Below, in pieces: positions 11,501 to 23,200 of a stretch of 64,000 nt of DNA (its first letter is position 1; each line of letters starts with the position of its first letter). Under the pieces are notes generated by a model, which was not told the origin of the DNA, did no database searches, and saw only the letters and a program-made list of their open reading frames with translations. The position numbers and the translations under genes were made by a program. This DNA is from Nautilus pompilius (taxonomy: Eukaryota > Mollusca > Cephalopoda > Nautilida > Nautilidae), in assembly GCA_018389105.1 (NCBI GenBank), contig JACATO010000334.1, positions 1,674,001-1,738,000 on the forward strand. Direction: 5' to 3'.

Positions 11501-14116
11501 TGGCAGCTAGCCCACTGACCAGGATGGCATCAGTGGTTACAGAATGAACCAAAAAGAGCACTTGTTTGCCAGGTGAGGTCTAAACCTTGCACAAGCCATC
11601 GCCAGTATTGTAAATGTGTAGCAAAGTACAACTAGTCTTTATTTACATAAACTGGGCTACATTAGATATGTGGCTTGGTGAAAACCCCTGCTCATGGAAG
11701 CTAATGTAAAGTGAAAATTTGCATGGGCCCAGGAAATGTTACAGACCTATGGCATTTAGATGTATTTTTTGTTCTTTGACAAGTTTGTCTTGTCAATTCA
11801 TATCTAATGGCTGAACATGAGTGCAGAGAAAGGCTAGTCAAATATTTCAAGAAACCTGCTTGTAGCCCACAATTTGACTTGGTGTCTTTAGTGAATTGGA
11901 AAGGTCAGTGATTAAGAATTCTGGAAAGATTGACCTGGTGTTTATTGAGGGATATCTAAATTCTGTTGCATTCCAAGACACATTTGCTGCAAGAAGATTG
12001 TACTGTTTATCACATCTCCAAACCCACCACCACCATAGAAGAAACAAAAGGGGCTTCAGCTTTTTTCCTGGACACCTAGGAGCCCTGGTATAGATCCATT
12101 TGAACACATCTGGGAGGATCTTGAAAGCCAACTGCAGAAAAAAATTGACTGACCTTTCACAGAACTTGCACCATGCTATCCCATAAATTCACACGTCCTA
12201 TCTCTTCATGAAGCACGTGATAAAGCTAGTAGGTATCATTTTCATATTTTCTCCTGTTTTATATGACTTTTGAGCGTACATATGCGCCACAATATAATTT
12301 GCTTATGTTTCAAGGGTGGTCATTTTCTTCTGGCAGGGTGTTGTATGTATTACTACTTTCATTCTTCATGGCTGAAAGTGACATTGCTGAAGTTTCTTTC
12401 CACATTTAGGTATTGGAGGAAACCAGAGAGCTTGGAGCAAAGCATGCCAAGGAAGTACGCTAAACTGAGTTGGTCCTGACCAGGATTCAAACTCAGGCCT
12501 TCAATCTTAGTCTTCCACTGGACTATTAATGTCAGGAAATGCTTTAAACAACATTTAAGATTAAGAAACTTTCAACACATTTTGTCTTACTAATTTCGTG
12601 TTGATGTGCAGTTGAAAAAGAAATAGAGAAAATGTGCAAATTTTTTTTTTTTTTTTACAGTTTATAATATTGGAATAGCATTGACATAAAACTTTAATAG
12701 GCTATGACATACTGATGAACACTACTGAAATATCAAAATTAATTAAAATGGTATTTTATACAGAGAAGTTAGAAATCATTATGGCTTGTGCAAAATTCCT
12801 TGTGTCATAAAATATGTATAAATGTGGTTTTTATGCAAGTTGACATTCACATTACCACAGTGGTAAAGTCCATTCATCTACAGTTCTGTTACTAATGAAC
12901 AACTTGATATCAAGCCTTGAGGTTGGTGTAATTAATTTATAATTCTCCCTGGTACTCATAACTGTTGATGACCAAAAACAGTTGTGTATCATTAATTTTA
13001 AATATTTTTACCAGAGCTTTCCATAGGCATATATAAGCTAAATTAGGCAACTCCAATATTTCTATTCTCTCTAAATATTCTAAATCATTGAATTCAGAAA
13101 AATTTTCTGAAATCTATGCTTAATTATTTCTTATGATTTAATGTTATATTCAATCCATTTAGTTTTGTTTTATTCCTACAGCTTACTAGGAGCTGAACTA
13201 TGCTTAATCATTAGATTTTTGAAAATTAAAAAAAAATTAATTATATAAAATTTCTGCAATTTGTAATCTCAAAATGTTTCTTAAAGCTACAATGCTTGTT
13301 TTTTTTTAAAGAGAGATTCAGGTGCCAGTCCAGTTCTAGGCTATTTATTGTTATTAAAGTTATCTCCCCCTCACTGTATCATCATTTTTTAAAAATAAAT
13401 AGCTTCAAGGTGGCAGCTCCTTTGAAAGTTGGTAATTTTCATTTCCTGTGGTTTGAATGAGCAATATTTTGGGAATTTTACTAAAATGGTAACCTGCTTC
13501 ATAAATGTGAATTCTATGTGTAAACTTCAACGCTTGGCTGATGTGACTTAGGGTATGAAAATTAAGAAGTTTCTAAAATGAGAGCAAAATAACCACATGA
13601 CAAATATGTCTGAAAGTTTTAAAATGTTTTACAAAATTTTTCTAAATTCTCTAGTTATCAATTTTTGAATAAATAAATAAAAATTATCTTAAGTGCTGGA
13701 ATGCATAAAATTCTGATATTTTCTTCTTTCTTTTTTTGAAGGATCTATGAATTTAAAAAAAAAGTCTTGCTTGAAGGGAGACAACTTATTTAACATGAAA
13801 AAAATATGTATTGTGCGCTATGGATCTTTTTTTAAAGTTGCATTTTTTTTTATTTTATCTATTTATCTATTTTCAGTTCTTCTTGCCTCACACAAGAAAG
13901 ATAACTGAAAGCTGTGGTCAGGAGGAGGGTGACTCATTGAGTGACTACTGGGTTGTGGATAGCATGTATACTTTTGAGAATGTTAGTTTTTCCCTTAGGG
14001 TTGGATCCGTACATTACTTGGCATGCGGGGACTGTGAGAGGGGCCCCATTGGTTGGCATGATATCAATGACAGCTCGTCATTCTACATTGCCCTAGACAG
14101 GGTTAAACACAGTTGA
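8570..14116 (+). CDS. RABIF: RAB-interacting factor MSS4, two exons
   Basis: A small zinc-binding protein that holds nucleotide-free Rab GTPases, described as a weak exchange factor and as a Rab chaperone in vesicle traffic. Exon 1 is 8570-8725 (52 codons, donor GTAAGG) and exon 2 is 13877-14116 (acceptor TTTTCAG, stop TGA). The joined protein has 131 residues against 123 in human. Exon 1 has DGKNRTKIHCPYC (first CxxC). Exon 2 has DYWVVDSMYTFENVSF, then CGDCERGPIGWH (second CxxC and the conserved GPIGWH) and SSFYIALDRVKHS. All four Cys zinc ligands are present. The intron is 5151 bp and carries an LTR element, a Tc1 relic and a SINE fragment. An AATAAA lies at 14385. The gene is divergent from PSME3IP1 and convergent with the ligase. 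I see no lesion. Confidence 0.94.
9018..9240 (+). repeat. Left LTR of a decayed LTR retrotransposon
   Basis: Begins TGTCAGGACTGG and shows clear alignable similarity to 11161-11350, including the shared blocks GTTAGCTGC, GAGTCGGCCATGACACC and TTTACCCAGTT. It carries a (GT)n expansion near 9152-9170 that the right copy lacks, and it keeps many CpGs. The edges are approximate. Confidence 0.75.
9270..10965 (+). pseudogene. gag-pol remnant of the LTR element
   Basis: After the left LTR a gag-like frame (near 9278-9400) is broken. At 9816-9905 there is a zinc knuckle region with a CSRC motif and then CFYCNKVGHVE, interrupted by TGA 9897-9899 before the last ligand pair AC. The protease active site near 10122 reads D-T-E where D-T/S-G is expected. 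About 45 codons later the sequence jumps at 10256-10265 into the end of an integrase core (HVTSAPFHARTNGQVEQFV), which marks a deletion of the whole RT-RNase H part. The integrase C-terminus changes frame near 10625-10640 and ends with a GTLWRRDVDQL motif. It is non-functional, with at least one nonsense codon, one large deletion and one frameshift. Confidence 0.8.
11161..11350 (+). repeat. Right LTR of the decayed LTR retrotransposon
   Basis: Partner of 9018-9240. It begins TGTCATATATCAGGAC and ends near TTTACCCAGTTGCA. Where the left LTR has CpG, this copy usually has TpG or CpA (for example GCTGCATGATTATG against GCTGCGCGGTTATG). It lacks the GT expansion. Confidence 0.75.
11351..11989. 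other. RABIF intron 1 sequence, unassigned
   Basis: Intronic DNA between the right LTR and the Tc1 relic. The part from 11820 may already belong to the relic. No intact frame is present. Confidence 0.4.
11990..12245 (+). pseudogene. Tc1-like transposase relic (C-terminal part)
   Basis: The plus strand carries a decayed end of a Tc1-type transposase: a SPGIDPFEHIWEDL block corresponds to the usual SPDLNPIEHxW motif with the third catalytic residue, followed by remnants of the C-terminal SMxxRC region. Stops and shifts are frequent. No terminal repeats are seen, so this is a truncated fossil inside RABIF intron 1. Confidence 0.7.
12405..12535 (-). repeat. tRNA-derived SINE fragment
   Basis: On the minus strand a Pol III B-box-like GAGTTTGAATCC (near 12486-12497) follows an A-box-like segment near 12510-12530. 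The texture resembles the better SINE copy at 15640-15875. It is degraded, with no intact tail. Confidence 0.4.
12536..13876 (+). other. RABIF intron 1, distal part
   Basis: AT-rich, CpG-poor intron sequence up to the acceptor at 13876. It holds two copies of the dispersed 13-mer discussed in the findings (13359-13370 and 13774-13786) and no coding signal. Confidence 0.55.
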
Positions 14117-14384
14117 CCTCGGTGATAAGTGACTATCTTCACTTGCTTTTGGCAATGTCCAACCTACTGTTTTAACGCTTCTTTTTATCTACCACCCCTG
14201 CTGTAGTTTATAACTTGAATATTTATCCTAATTTTATTTCTTCACTCATCCCTTGGGACCAAGTTTATTATTATTTAAAAAAATTTTTCAGAATATTTAC
14301 TGTATACATTTTTACCAGATAAGAACAAGTGTTATATTCTGAAATGCTTCCACTTTAAAGGAAAAAAAATCTTAACTGTCTTGT

Positions 14385-14390
14385 AATAAA
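14385..14390 (+). terminator. RABIF poly(A) signal AATAAA
   Basis: Canonical AATAAA about 270 bases after the RABIF stop codon and the first clear one on the plus strand. The assignment is by position. Confidence 0.5.
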
Positions 14391-15639
14391 ATTAAATTTC
14401 ATCTGATTGAATTTGTTTTTATATAATTATTCTGCCTTTACAATTCTCTTTTAACAAAACAACATAAAACTTGCTTTCCTGTGATGATGAATATCTGAGT
14501 ATTTGCAGTTCTTTGATAAGCAACATGAATGATGATAAAATTGGTTTAACAGCCTGGCAACTTCTGCACATGAGAGGAGAATTTCAGGTCACCTTTCATT
14601 TGACAAAAAAGTTCATGTTTAACTATAAGTGAAATTTTAAATTTTCATTTTATTTTGGACTTCTGAATATGTATTGAAATTCTTTGAAGATGCAAATTTT
14701 CTATGAATTTAGTTTTTGTAAAAACAATGAAAACATTTCAGTAAGACTGTCAAAGAAAACATCTCTAATTACCATTATGTTAAAATTGGTTTTGATTATT
14801 TAAGCACCATGCTATGAGAGCCACACAAGCAACTCAGACTTGACTTTTCACTTATAGTTTTGTTTTTCTTAAGTGTTTATTAACTTATTTAAATCTGAGC
14901 TCCAGGCAATAAAAAAGTATTGAGGTTTCAAAAGGATGAAAATATCCAGGCTTATCTATAGGAATTATGAGAAGAACATTTGTATAGCTGCTGAGTATTC
15001 ATATTCAAACTAGGCTGAGCCACAAGAGCAGTATGACGAAAGTCATGAATTTAATGCTTGGTCTAAATTGTATTCAGTTATTTCTGTGTAATTTTAATAT
15101 GGATTTCATATGAATATGGACTTTATCTACTGCAGATACTGCATGGTGGTTATTCCATCATACCCAAGATCTTGGTTGTCTCATTGCTGCAGAAGCCAAG
15201 AAGATGGTTAGGAGGTGAAAGATGTTAGACTCCTGGTAGACAGGTTATCTATCATGTTGGGTATCAGATAGCCTTGGTCAAGCAGACTTTACCAAAAATG
15301 AGATTTCTTAAAGGGTGTTTCTACAAATGTGGCTACTAACCTACCAGAACCTAAAGTCAGGGTAGGCTGTACAGAGCAAGAAGACACTACATCTCAGTGC
15401 TATTGTCTCATCCAGCTTGTAATTCTTCAAACTATTATTTCTTTTTTGAGTATGAAAACTGAATTGTTAAACAAAATCTACATAATCACTGAGAGAAAAA
15501 ATATGATTGCATAATCCAAAAGCAAGGTGGTGGATAATTGGTTTCTAATTATGATTGTTTCATCTAAAAAAATGAATTGATATCATCTTCCTTGAACATC
15601 ACCTGCGACCAGATATTAGATGACATGGTGTAGTGCTAT

Positions 15640-15875
15640 AACTACTGCCAACAAGCATTGCCATTCCTGCATCTTAACAGCAGAGAGTTTGTACTAGAAC
15701 TCCTGTTTAGCTGTGGAAGGAAAAACAGGTTGACAGCCTGTTACAGGAGAGAAAGAGGAGAAATCATACAAAGGGAGCTTTTCTGAACCAAGTTGGCTTA
15801 TAATGGGTATCAAACTCAAGCCCTCTGTCATAGCATACCAGTATGCATGCTATGCACTTGACCATCCACTGCCTA
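15640..15875 (-). repeat. tRNA-derived SINE
   Basis: Read on the minus strand, the element opens with a tRNA-like head: an A-box-like TGGTCAAGTGCATAGCATGC near 15865 and a B-box-like GAGTTTGATACC near 15815. A body runs through CTGTAACAGGCTGTCAACCT and ends near 15640. This is the usual SINE design, Pol III promoter first and body after. Confidence 0.6.
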
Positions 15876-16928
15876 ATATATTTAAAAAGAGATTGCTTTC
15901 ATGATTGTAATCATTAAGGAACTTGTGGAGTACAAGTAGTAAGTTGTCTGGTCTTGGATATTCCTTGACACCAGATTAGATTGCATGCTAACTAAGAGTG
16001 ATTGCTGCTCAGGTGGGGCAGCTCCTACCAACATTATAAACAAACTCACTCAACCAGGTGTTTGCATGTAATTTGTGAACAGCCCTCATCAGTTCAGTAG
16101 CAGCAACCATTATTATTATTATTATTACTGAGAAAATTGATTGTATATGACTGCATGAAATTTGTGCACTGTACATGTCTTAACCATCATCAACATCTAC
16201 CTATCCATTTTTAAAAATTCACTATGAAAAATGAAAGATTAATATGTGTAAATTCATAATTGTGCATAAAATCACCATCAGTATAAAAATCTAGAGATCT
16301 TTAACAATTCCTATATGCGACAACCCATGAGAAGAATTATCAAATTTGTCCCTTGCATTAAAAGTGCTCAAAGAAATAACCTGAAGATCGGTATCATATA
16401 CGGTTCACTGAAGTCTGAGTGAAAACCAAATATAAAAACCTTCCATTGGAAAATTGGGTGCGAATAAAACTACGATCAGTAATTACTGCATCATGTACAG
16501 TCGTTCCCCAACTCTTTTTTTTCCCAGTGTGATGCCTTAAACAGTGAAAACTTGTGATTCTAGCTTCAGGAATGCGAGTTACAGGTGCACACTGCTAGTA
16601 TTTTGGAAAAAAAAATTTGTGAAATAATGCAATTCCTGCATTCTAGAGCTGCATCTTGATCTTGAGGTGATATGTGGAATGTACTGATGTGGAGTATACT
16701 ATGGAAAATAAACTGTGTGTGTGGTGTGCGTGCGTGCGTCATCAGCCATCAAAAGATTAAATGTTGCATTAAAAAGTAACAACTAATACAGTATTTTTTG
16801 TAAGCAAATGTACTTTCATTATCTATAAGTAACATTTAACAAGTAGATACTTGGGTAGATTATGTCCAAGAAAGTAAAGCTGTAGCCTTACAAAAGGTTT
16901 ACAGTGTTAAATTATAAAATTGTAACAG

Positions 16929-16934
16929 TTTATT
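16929..16934 (-). terminator. Candidate ligase-gene poly(A) signal
   Basis: AATAAA on the minus strand about 285 bases beyond the ligase stop codon (TAA at 17219-17217). The assignment is by position only. Confidence 0.45.
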
Positions 16935-17216
16935 TTTTACTGTTGTGCCTTTGTACCACTGTGCAATTTACAGACTAAATTTGTGTCCTGTTATTGTATA
17001 CATAATAATTCATTTTTCTCATTTTATCAAGATAATTTACATTAAAATGTGACATCTTTAAGTAAATGGCAAAATTTATATAAAGTGTTTCAATGAAATT
17101 TGGCTGGAAATAAAATCACTATAATCATATCCAGCTGTGTTCCTGTTGAGCTGTACTTGATGGTTGCCTACCTATTTATCAGTAGGTAAATTGTTTTTTT
17201 TTTTTTTTCTTAAAAC

Positions 17217-20200
17217 TTAGTCACTTTTCTTCTTAGGTATGACAGCATCCTTAGGCTCTGTCATGTCCAAACGAATGCCTGCAAAAAGGGGAAAAAAAAC
17301 TGTTTCTAATAGGCATTTTAATCTAATATATCTTTAGAAACAAGTGTGAAATTTTATGTATCTATATGTATATTTATATATTTACAGTTTCAAAAAATAA
17401 ATTTAACCCTTGACCTGACAGTATTCCTTTAAATGTATGTTTCCAAGGTTTCGTGGGATGTGAAAAACTAAAAAGCTAGGGAACATTTACGGGATCATTC
17501 TGTCAGAATCGATGCTCAGTACCTGTAGGGGCTTACTCCCTCAAAAAGTAAAAACATTAGTGAATGGGCTACAAATAATGTCTCATTTTCCACTCCTAGA
17601 CATCTATGGAACTGGTGATGTGTCATAAAATGGCAGTCAGTTGTTAATATTGTTGATTTCTTTTAATCTGACCAGTGGTGTTGTATTCATGGAAACTGGT
17701 GTAAAATTGAAAAACCAGATTAACTATTTGCCAGTTAGTTGCTTTCCAAATGGATATCTGTTAAAGGGAGAATAGGTTATTAACTAGCTACTTTAATATC
17801 ACAGCTCCTACATTTTTGATTGTACTACCACCACTATTACTTGGCAATCTCAGCTCGTTAATGAAAAAATGGACAACTGGTTTACCATTTTGTTTAAAAG
17901 AATTACTACAACTTAACTTACCAATATAAGTTGGAAACCTTGGACTACCACTGTTAGTAAGTTCTTGGAATTTGTATGTTATGATTGTACCAATTTTTGG
18001 AGGTCTGCCTCGGTCTTGATCACTCAGGCTGAATAAAAAAAAAATATATATATATATATATATGTATATACAAACATACGACATTATGAACACAGTTTGG
18101 TTAAATGTTAACTTAAATTAAAGTGGAAAGTTAAAATTTAATGTACCAGAGGAAAAACTAATCAAAATCTGTAAAATGCATATCCTGTTGACAGATTATA
18201 AGAGCAAATTGCAGCTGAATCTTTAATATAGATGTGATATACAAAAAAGTGGAGGTAATAGCAAAGATTTAATTAATCAGGTCCCTAAAGTTCTTTTAGA
18301 AGTTGTTGAAACTAATACAAACAAGTAAAACCCAGGCATAAAGATACATTTAACTGAAATATCAGATGATGGGCTAATATGCAGATGTGAAAATATTGAT
18401 GGTCTAGCTACAGAATTTTTTAACCAGTATGTTTCATGAGGTATTTTTAATAAAATTTTCACAAAAATAAATTCGTTTGTTTATTTAAATGTTGTAGAGT
18501 AATAAAGAATTTTTAAAAATCCCATTCTTAATGTGGATAGAAATCTAATATTTCTTAAAATAAATTATTTCACAGCACCATGATTACTGCCTGTATTGTT
18601 TTTAATCAAGTGCGGGGTGTTCATTGTGTGTTAGATTGTAAGAATTTATTTTTAACTTAAAACCAATTAAGCCCTGTTTTAATATTCAAGGAATGACTCC
18701 ATTCTCCTTTGCACCTGGACAAAATCCCATCTTATTTATGTATTATCATAAAGTCCTGTTATCAGTAAATAGAAGCAAGTGTCATGTAAAGGTGGACTTG
18801 TCTTGCTAGGATGTTGGTGTTTAAAATGTGAAGCAAAGCAGGTTTATTACTCTTCTGTCTGACCCCTTCATATGCTGGATTTAATCCATTAACTTGGATA
18901 GTTCTTATTGTCATTCATTTGGTTTCTCTTTTTTTGCAAATCCTGACAAGTACAATGAGCTATTTTACTTATTATTAACTAAATATTTCTTTAAAAATCT
19001 ACTTACCCAGAACCAACAGAAAACTCTTTACCACATTCCATCTTACATCTCAATGAACCCACACGACCAGAATTTCTACCTTTACCAGGTAAATGGCCAA
19101 CCACTATTGCCTAGATGAAATAACAATGGAAGACTTCAGTAGATAGTCAATGGGCTGAAATGACATCTTAACCCTAGTCCTGCTGGTATTCACCATATTG
19201 GCTCCCAGCAGAAATTGCTTAGCATGCCAGTTGTCAATAAAGTGATCCCCAAAGTGGATTACATTCGGTGCCAGTTGTCAGCATATCAAGTTTGGATAGT
19301 ACTATACAGTAATGAAAAATAAAAATACTGACGTAAAAATTCAACAGATTTGCTAAATCTGCCAAAGATGTTTGTTTGTTTTACATTTCATATACAATTG
19401 CTTTAATTTTCTCTATCTTTATTTCACAATTAGCCAGATCATAATGTGGCGGCCTGGCCTCAACCGTAGTAGCCTCATTCTCGATTTCAGTCTACGTCAT
19501 TTCTGCTGTTGTCATATTTGGATATGACAAAGCAGCTGCAAAATTCCAACACACTGTATTGCTAGTAATAATCACAAAAGTCTTAATAGTTACATTTTTT
19601 TATTGCATGATTTGAATGAAACTTGGTACTGCACACTGCTGGTGAATAGTGAGTTATGTGACCATAAAATCATTGCACTATCGTGTACCATTTTGGCTGT
19701 ATTTTGGGAACATACAAGACAAGTTTTAGTAATATATAGATAAATTACATTTTTCTTTATATTTAAACTACAAGTTTCTAAATCAGGGACTTGCTCATTA
19801 CCCCAAATTTAATAACTCATTACCCCATGGGGGTAATTTACCCTGAGGTTGGGAAACACTGATCTAGACTGTCAACCAGTGAAATAATTAAGCCCTTGTT
19901 TTGGTTCTCATCATTTATGCATAAGCCAAAATAATCTTGAAAAAGTGCAGATTTATTGAAGTTTAATGCTTTGTTACTCTGGTTACATCCCCACAAGAGA
20001 TTCCCGCATTAAGTTTGATTTGCACATTTACATTGAAACTAAATATTTTATTTATAAGCATAGAGAAATGCCATAATTTTGTCCACCTGTGTATAAAATT
20101 TTATTTAAATAATATGTAACCAATTTGTCCATGAATTTCTTTCTTAGTCTGATATTTTTACCTTTAAATTGATAACAGAAATTGCTGTCCATTCCTAGAT

Positions 20201-23200
20201 CTGAGTGATGGGTATTAATTAATAGTATCAGAGCAAACAGTAACCTGGCTTTTGAGCATCTTGGAATAACTCAGCTATTCTCTGTGAAGCATAACTTTTC
20301 AGTTTCAACTAAAAAAAAAAAAAAACCACTTGTGTAATTAGTAGCCTTGAATCAAAAATTTTAAACAGTTTATATTTATTTCCATAATAGGAAAATATTT
20401 TCTTCAGAAATCTTTTAAAGCTTATACAATATGTAGCAACTTCCACCATAGGTTAAGATGTTTATATTCAGGTGTAATCTGAATCTGAGAAGCTTCATGT
20501 GGCTTTCATTTTATAAATCATCCCTGGGGGAAAAAAAAATAGAATTTGCTATGAGAGGGAGGTAAGTTATCTCTAAAAGTGGGGAAACTGATACATTTAC
20601 CTCAGCATCGTGAATTTTTTTAATTTTCAGTAAAGAATGTGAACGGCAGTTTTCATACTGGGACTTGGGCTTTCTAATCATGAGGCCTTCTCCACCTAGA
20701 TCCAGCACCTTCTGCAACTCTTCATTTAGATGCGCTTGGCTTTTACACTTAGTCTGCTCCACAAGGTCTATTTGTTCTGCTCTAAAAATGGAAACACACA
20801 TCAATTAAAATTCTACTATATGCTAATTGCATTATACTTCTATATTGAAAGAGGAATAATTCATTTTGATTATTTTTATTTGTCTTAAATTCATTTGCAA
20901 CACATTCTGGGTTGTGGCTAGGGCAGGAAGTGGGGGCATGTCCTGTGATCTGCTCAGTGTTATGAAATGTTCTAGGCTACAATTGCATTTTCACACCTGG
21001 TCTGAAATGGAAGGATGTTGAACCAAATGACATTCAAGGACTTAATTTGGCCAGCAGTCAGTTGAAAGAGCTACTCTGATCAGGTACTCGCCAGGTTATC
21101 CGCCTTCAAGCATTCAGCAACATGTTGACAAAGCATCCTCAGATGATGCACCAAATGACCTTGGTATAATGAAGCCAGCACGGCCAAGACCTCATCCATA
21201 TCTAAAAAATGCAACTTGGAAAGAATTGACTGTTTCCTCAATATGGTATTCTAAATACACCTTGGCTTGAGTAAGTATTCTGTTATGGCAGAAAGATGAT
21301 GTTGCTTTCAGTGTTGGAAGTTCCTGCAAACATCCCAATCAAATCATTTGCTTACTGTGGAAGATTTTAACTGGAAAGTGGATAAGGAGACAGGTTTCCA
21401 CACAGGAAAATTCAAAATGTCACCTGAAAGCAATGGCAATGCATTGCACAGTAAACACCAGAAAACCTAGAAGCATAACAGTTGACCTGATGGTCAGTCA
21501 TGATGCAATCACAAGAAATCAGTATTACAATATTATTAGATTCTTCTTAGTCAACAGAATTGGGTTAAGGGATACCAAGGAAACTACTGGACAATTAGAA
21601 GGCCCCAACAAGTAATTTACTCTTGTTAACTTAATTTATTTAACTCGTCACTGCAAAAGCTGAAAACATAGATGTAAAAAAATGGACTTAACAATACTAT
21701 TTATAAGATCTAATGAAACGAGATGTCAGAAACTAAAATGTCACCACCTCACATGATACCATTTGAATCATGACAGAAATTCTCTGAAGCAGGATTGTCA
21801 ATGAAGTACTTAAAAGTGATGGTGTCTGTTACTCGATAAGACTTGCTACAGGTGACTATTCTGGATCAACTAGATACAGAAGCAATTTCGGAAAAGATAA
21901 TGTGCAAATTGTAGTTATCAGGTCTTGACATCATTCACGAAATCAGTCAATGTTGGTGCAAGTATTATGTCTGGGATATAAAGAGGTGTTCAAAATATAT
22001 GCAAGTCTCAAGTTTAAAAAGTTCATACTATATATTCACTGGTTAAATCATCAACTCACCCCAGTTGTCCGTGCACTTGAAAATGCTTGTGCTGCAGGAC
22101 CCACTCGAAACATTTATTTCCTACCAACAGTAATTGTATGAAATGTTGTTTGCTTGCTTTTAACACTTAAACAAAAAAATTATGATTTCTAATCTTTCTC
22201 TTGTGCCTTCGCTCTCACATACATTCACTGTTTCACTCAGATCCCTTTCTTGTATTCTAGAAAAGGTGATTATACCACAATGAGACACCACCCTTGTCGC
22301 TACATTTCTGACAATGGCCCTGAATACATATGGAAGTTCAAATAAAACCCAGCTGAAGACATAATCGCCATAGTTGTATCAGGCCGGGTATCATTTGAAT
22401 GCTGTAGGTTGTGGTTACAAAGATGGAATTTAATATTATATAAATGCCATCTATAAGACTCTTTGCTTATACCAATCAGTAAAAATGAAATGAAGATTAA
22501 TTTCCATTCAATGGAACCTATGAGCTATTGCCAAGAACCCTTTGGTTCTCTGTATTATTTATAAGACATCCTGTGATGCGGAATCATCAACATGTCAGCC
22601 ATGTAGCTAGAAATTGGCTTTGTCACAACCATTATTGTAATAAACCCTAGTGAATTCAGCTGGCATGTTTATAGATGATATCAGGCCATTGCTAATTCCT
22701 TAAAGAAAAACAGGTGAGTAAGATTACTAGAATATCTAAGTTTATTTGCATCTTTAAAGCTACAGGTGTAAAAATGTAAGTTTCCATGCAAAATCTTACC
22801 CTTTCTAATAGGAATAATCTAGCATATCAGAGTCAAGATAAAACAGGTTTTGTTTTTTGTTTTCTATTTAAACTCTTTCCTGAAATTATTTTTTGACTGA
22901 AATAAGTTTAAAATTTGTCTTTCATTACTAGCAGGCAGTAATTAACAAGTTAACCAGTTTAATCTTATTCAAACCATAAGTTTCTAATATTATTGGTGCA
23001 CTTTTTACATTATTAACTTTTTGCTATGAAACCTGTTGGGATGCTACACTGACAGGCTCCAAGAATACAGAATGGTTGGCTTCTCAGAACTTTTCCAAAT
23101 AATGTTTGTTATTGGACCATAGGTTTTCTGGAAAACTGTAGCGTGGTGCATGGTAATTTTTTAATATTAATATATGATGATAGTAAGATCATTTTCAAGC

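Larger units (their letters stand above)
14117..16928. other. RABIF 3'UTR and the convergent intergenic interval
   Basis: Tail-to-tail spacer between RABIF and the ligase gene. It starts with the RABIF 3'UTR, whose probable poly(A) signal AATAAA is at 14385-14390. A SINE lies at 15640-15875, short ATT repeats at 16112-16127 and a short GT run near 16713. Otherwise it is AT-rich and without coding signal. Confidence 0.6.

Noticed and set aside
13811-13876. Start of a 101-codon frame upstream of RABIF exon 2
   Set aside because: The hydrophobic lead is intron sequence; the acceptor at 13876 and the phase match to exon 1 show that coding begins at 13877.
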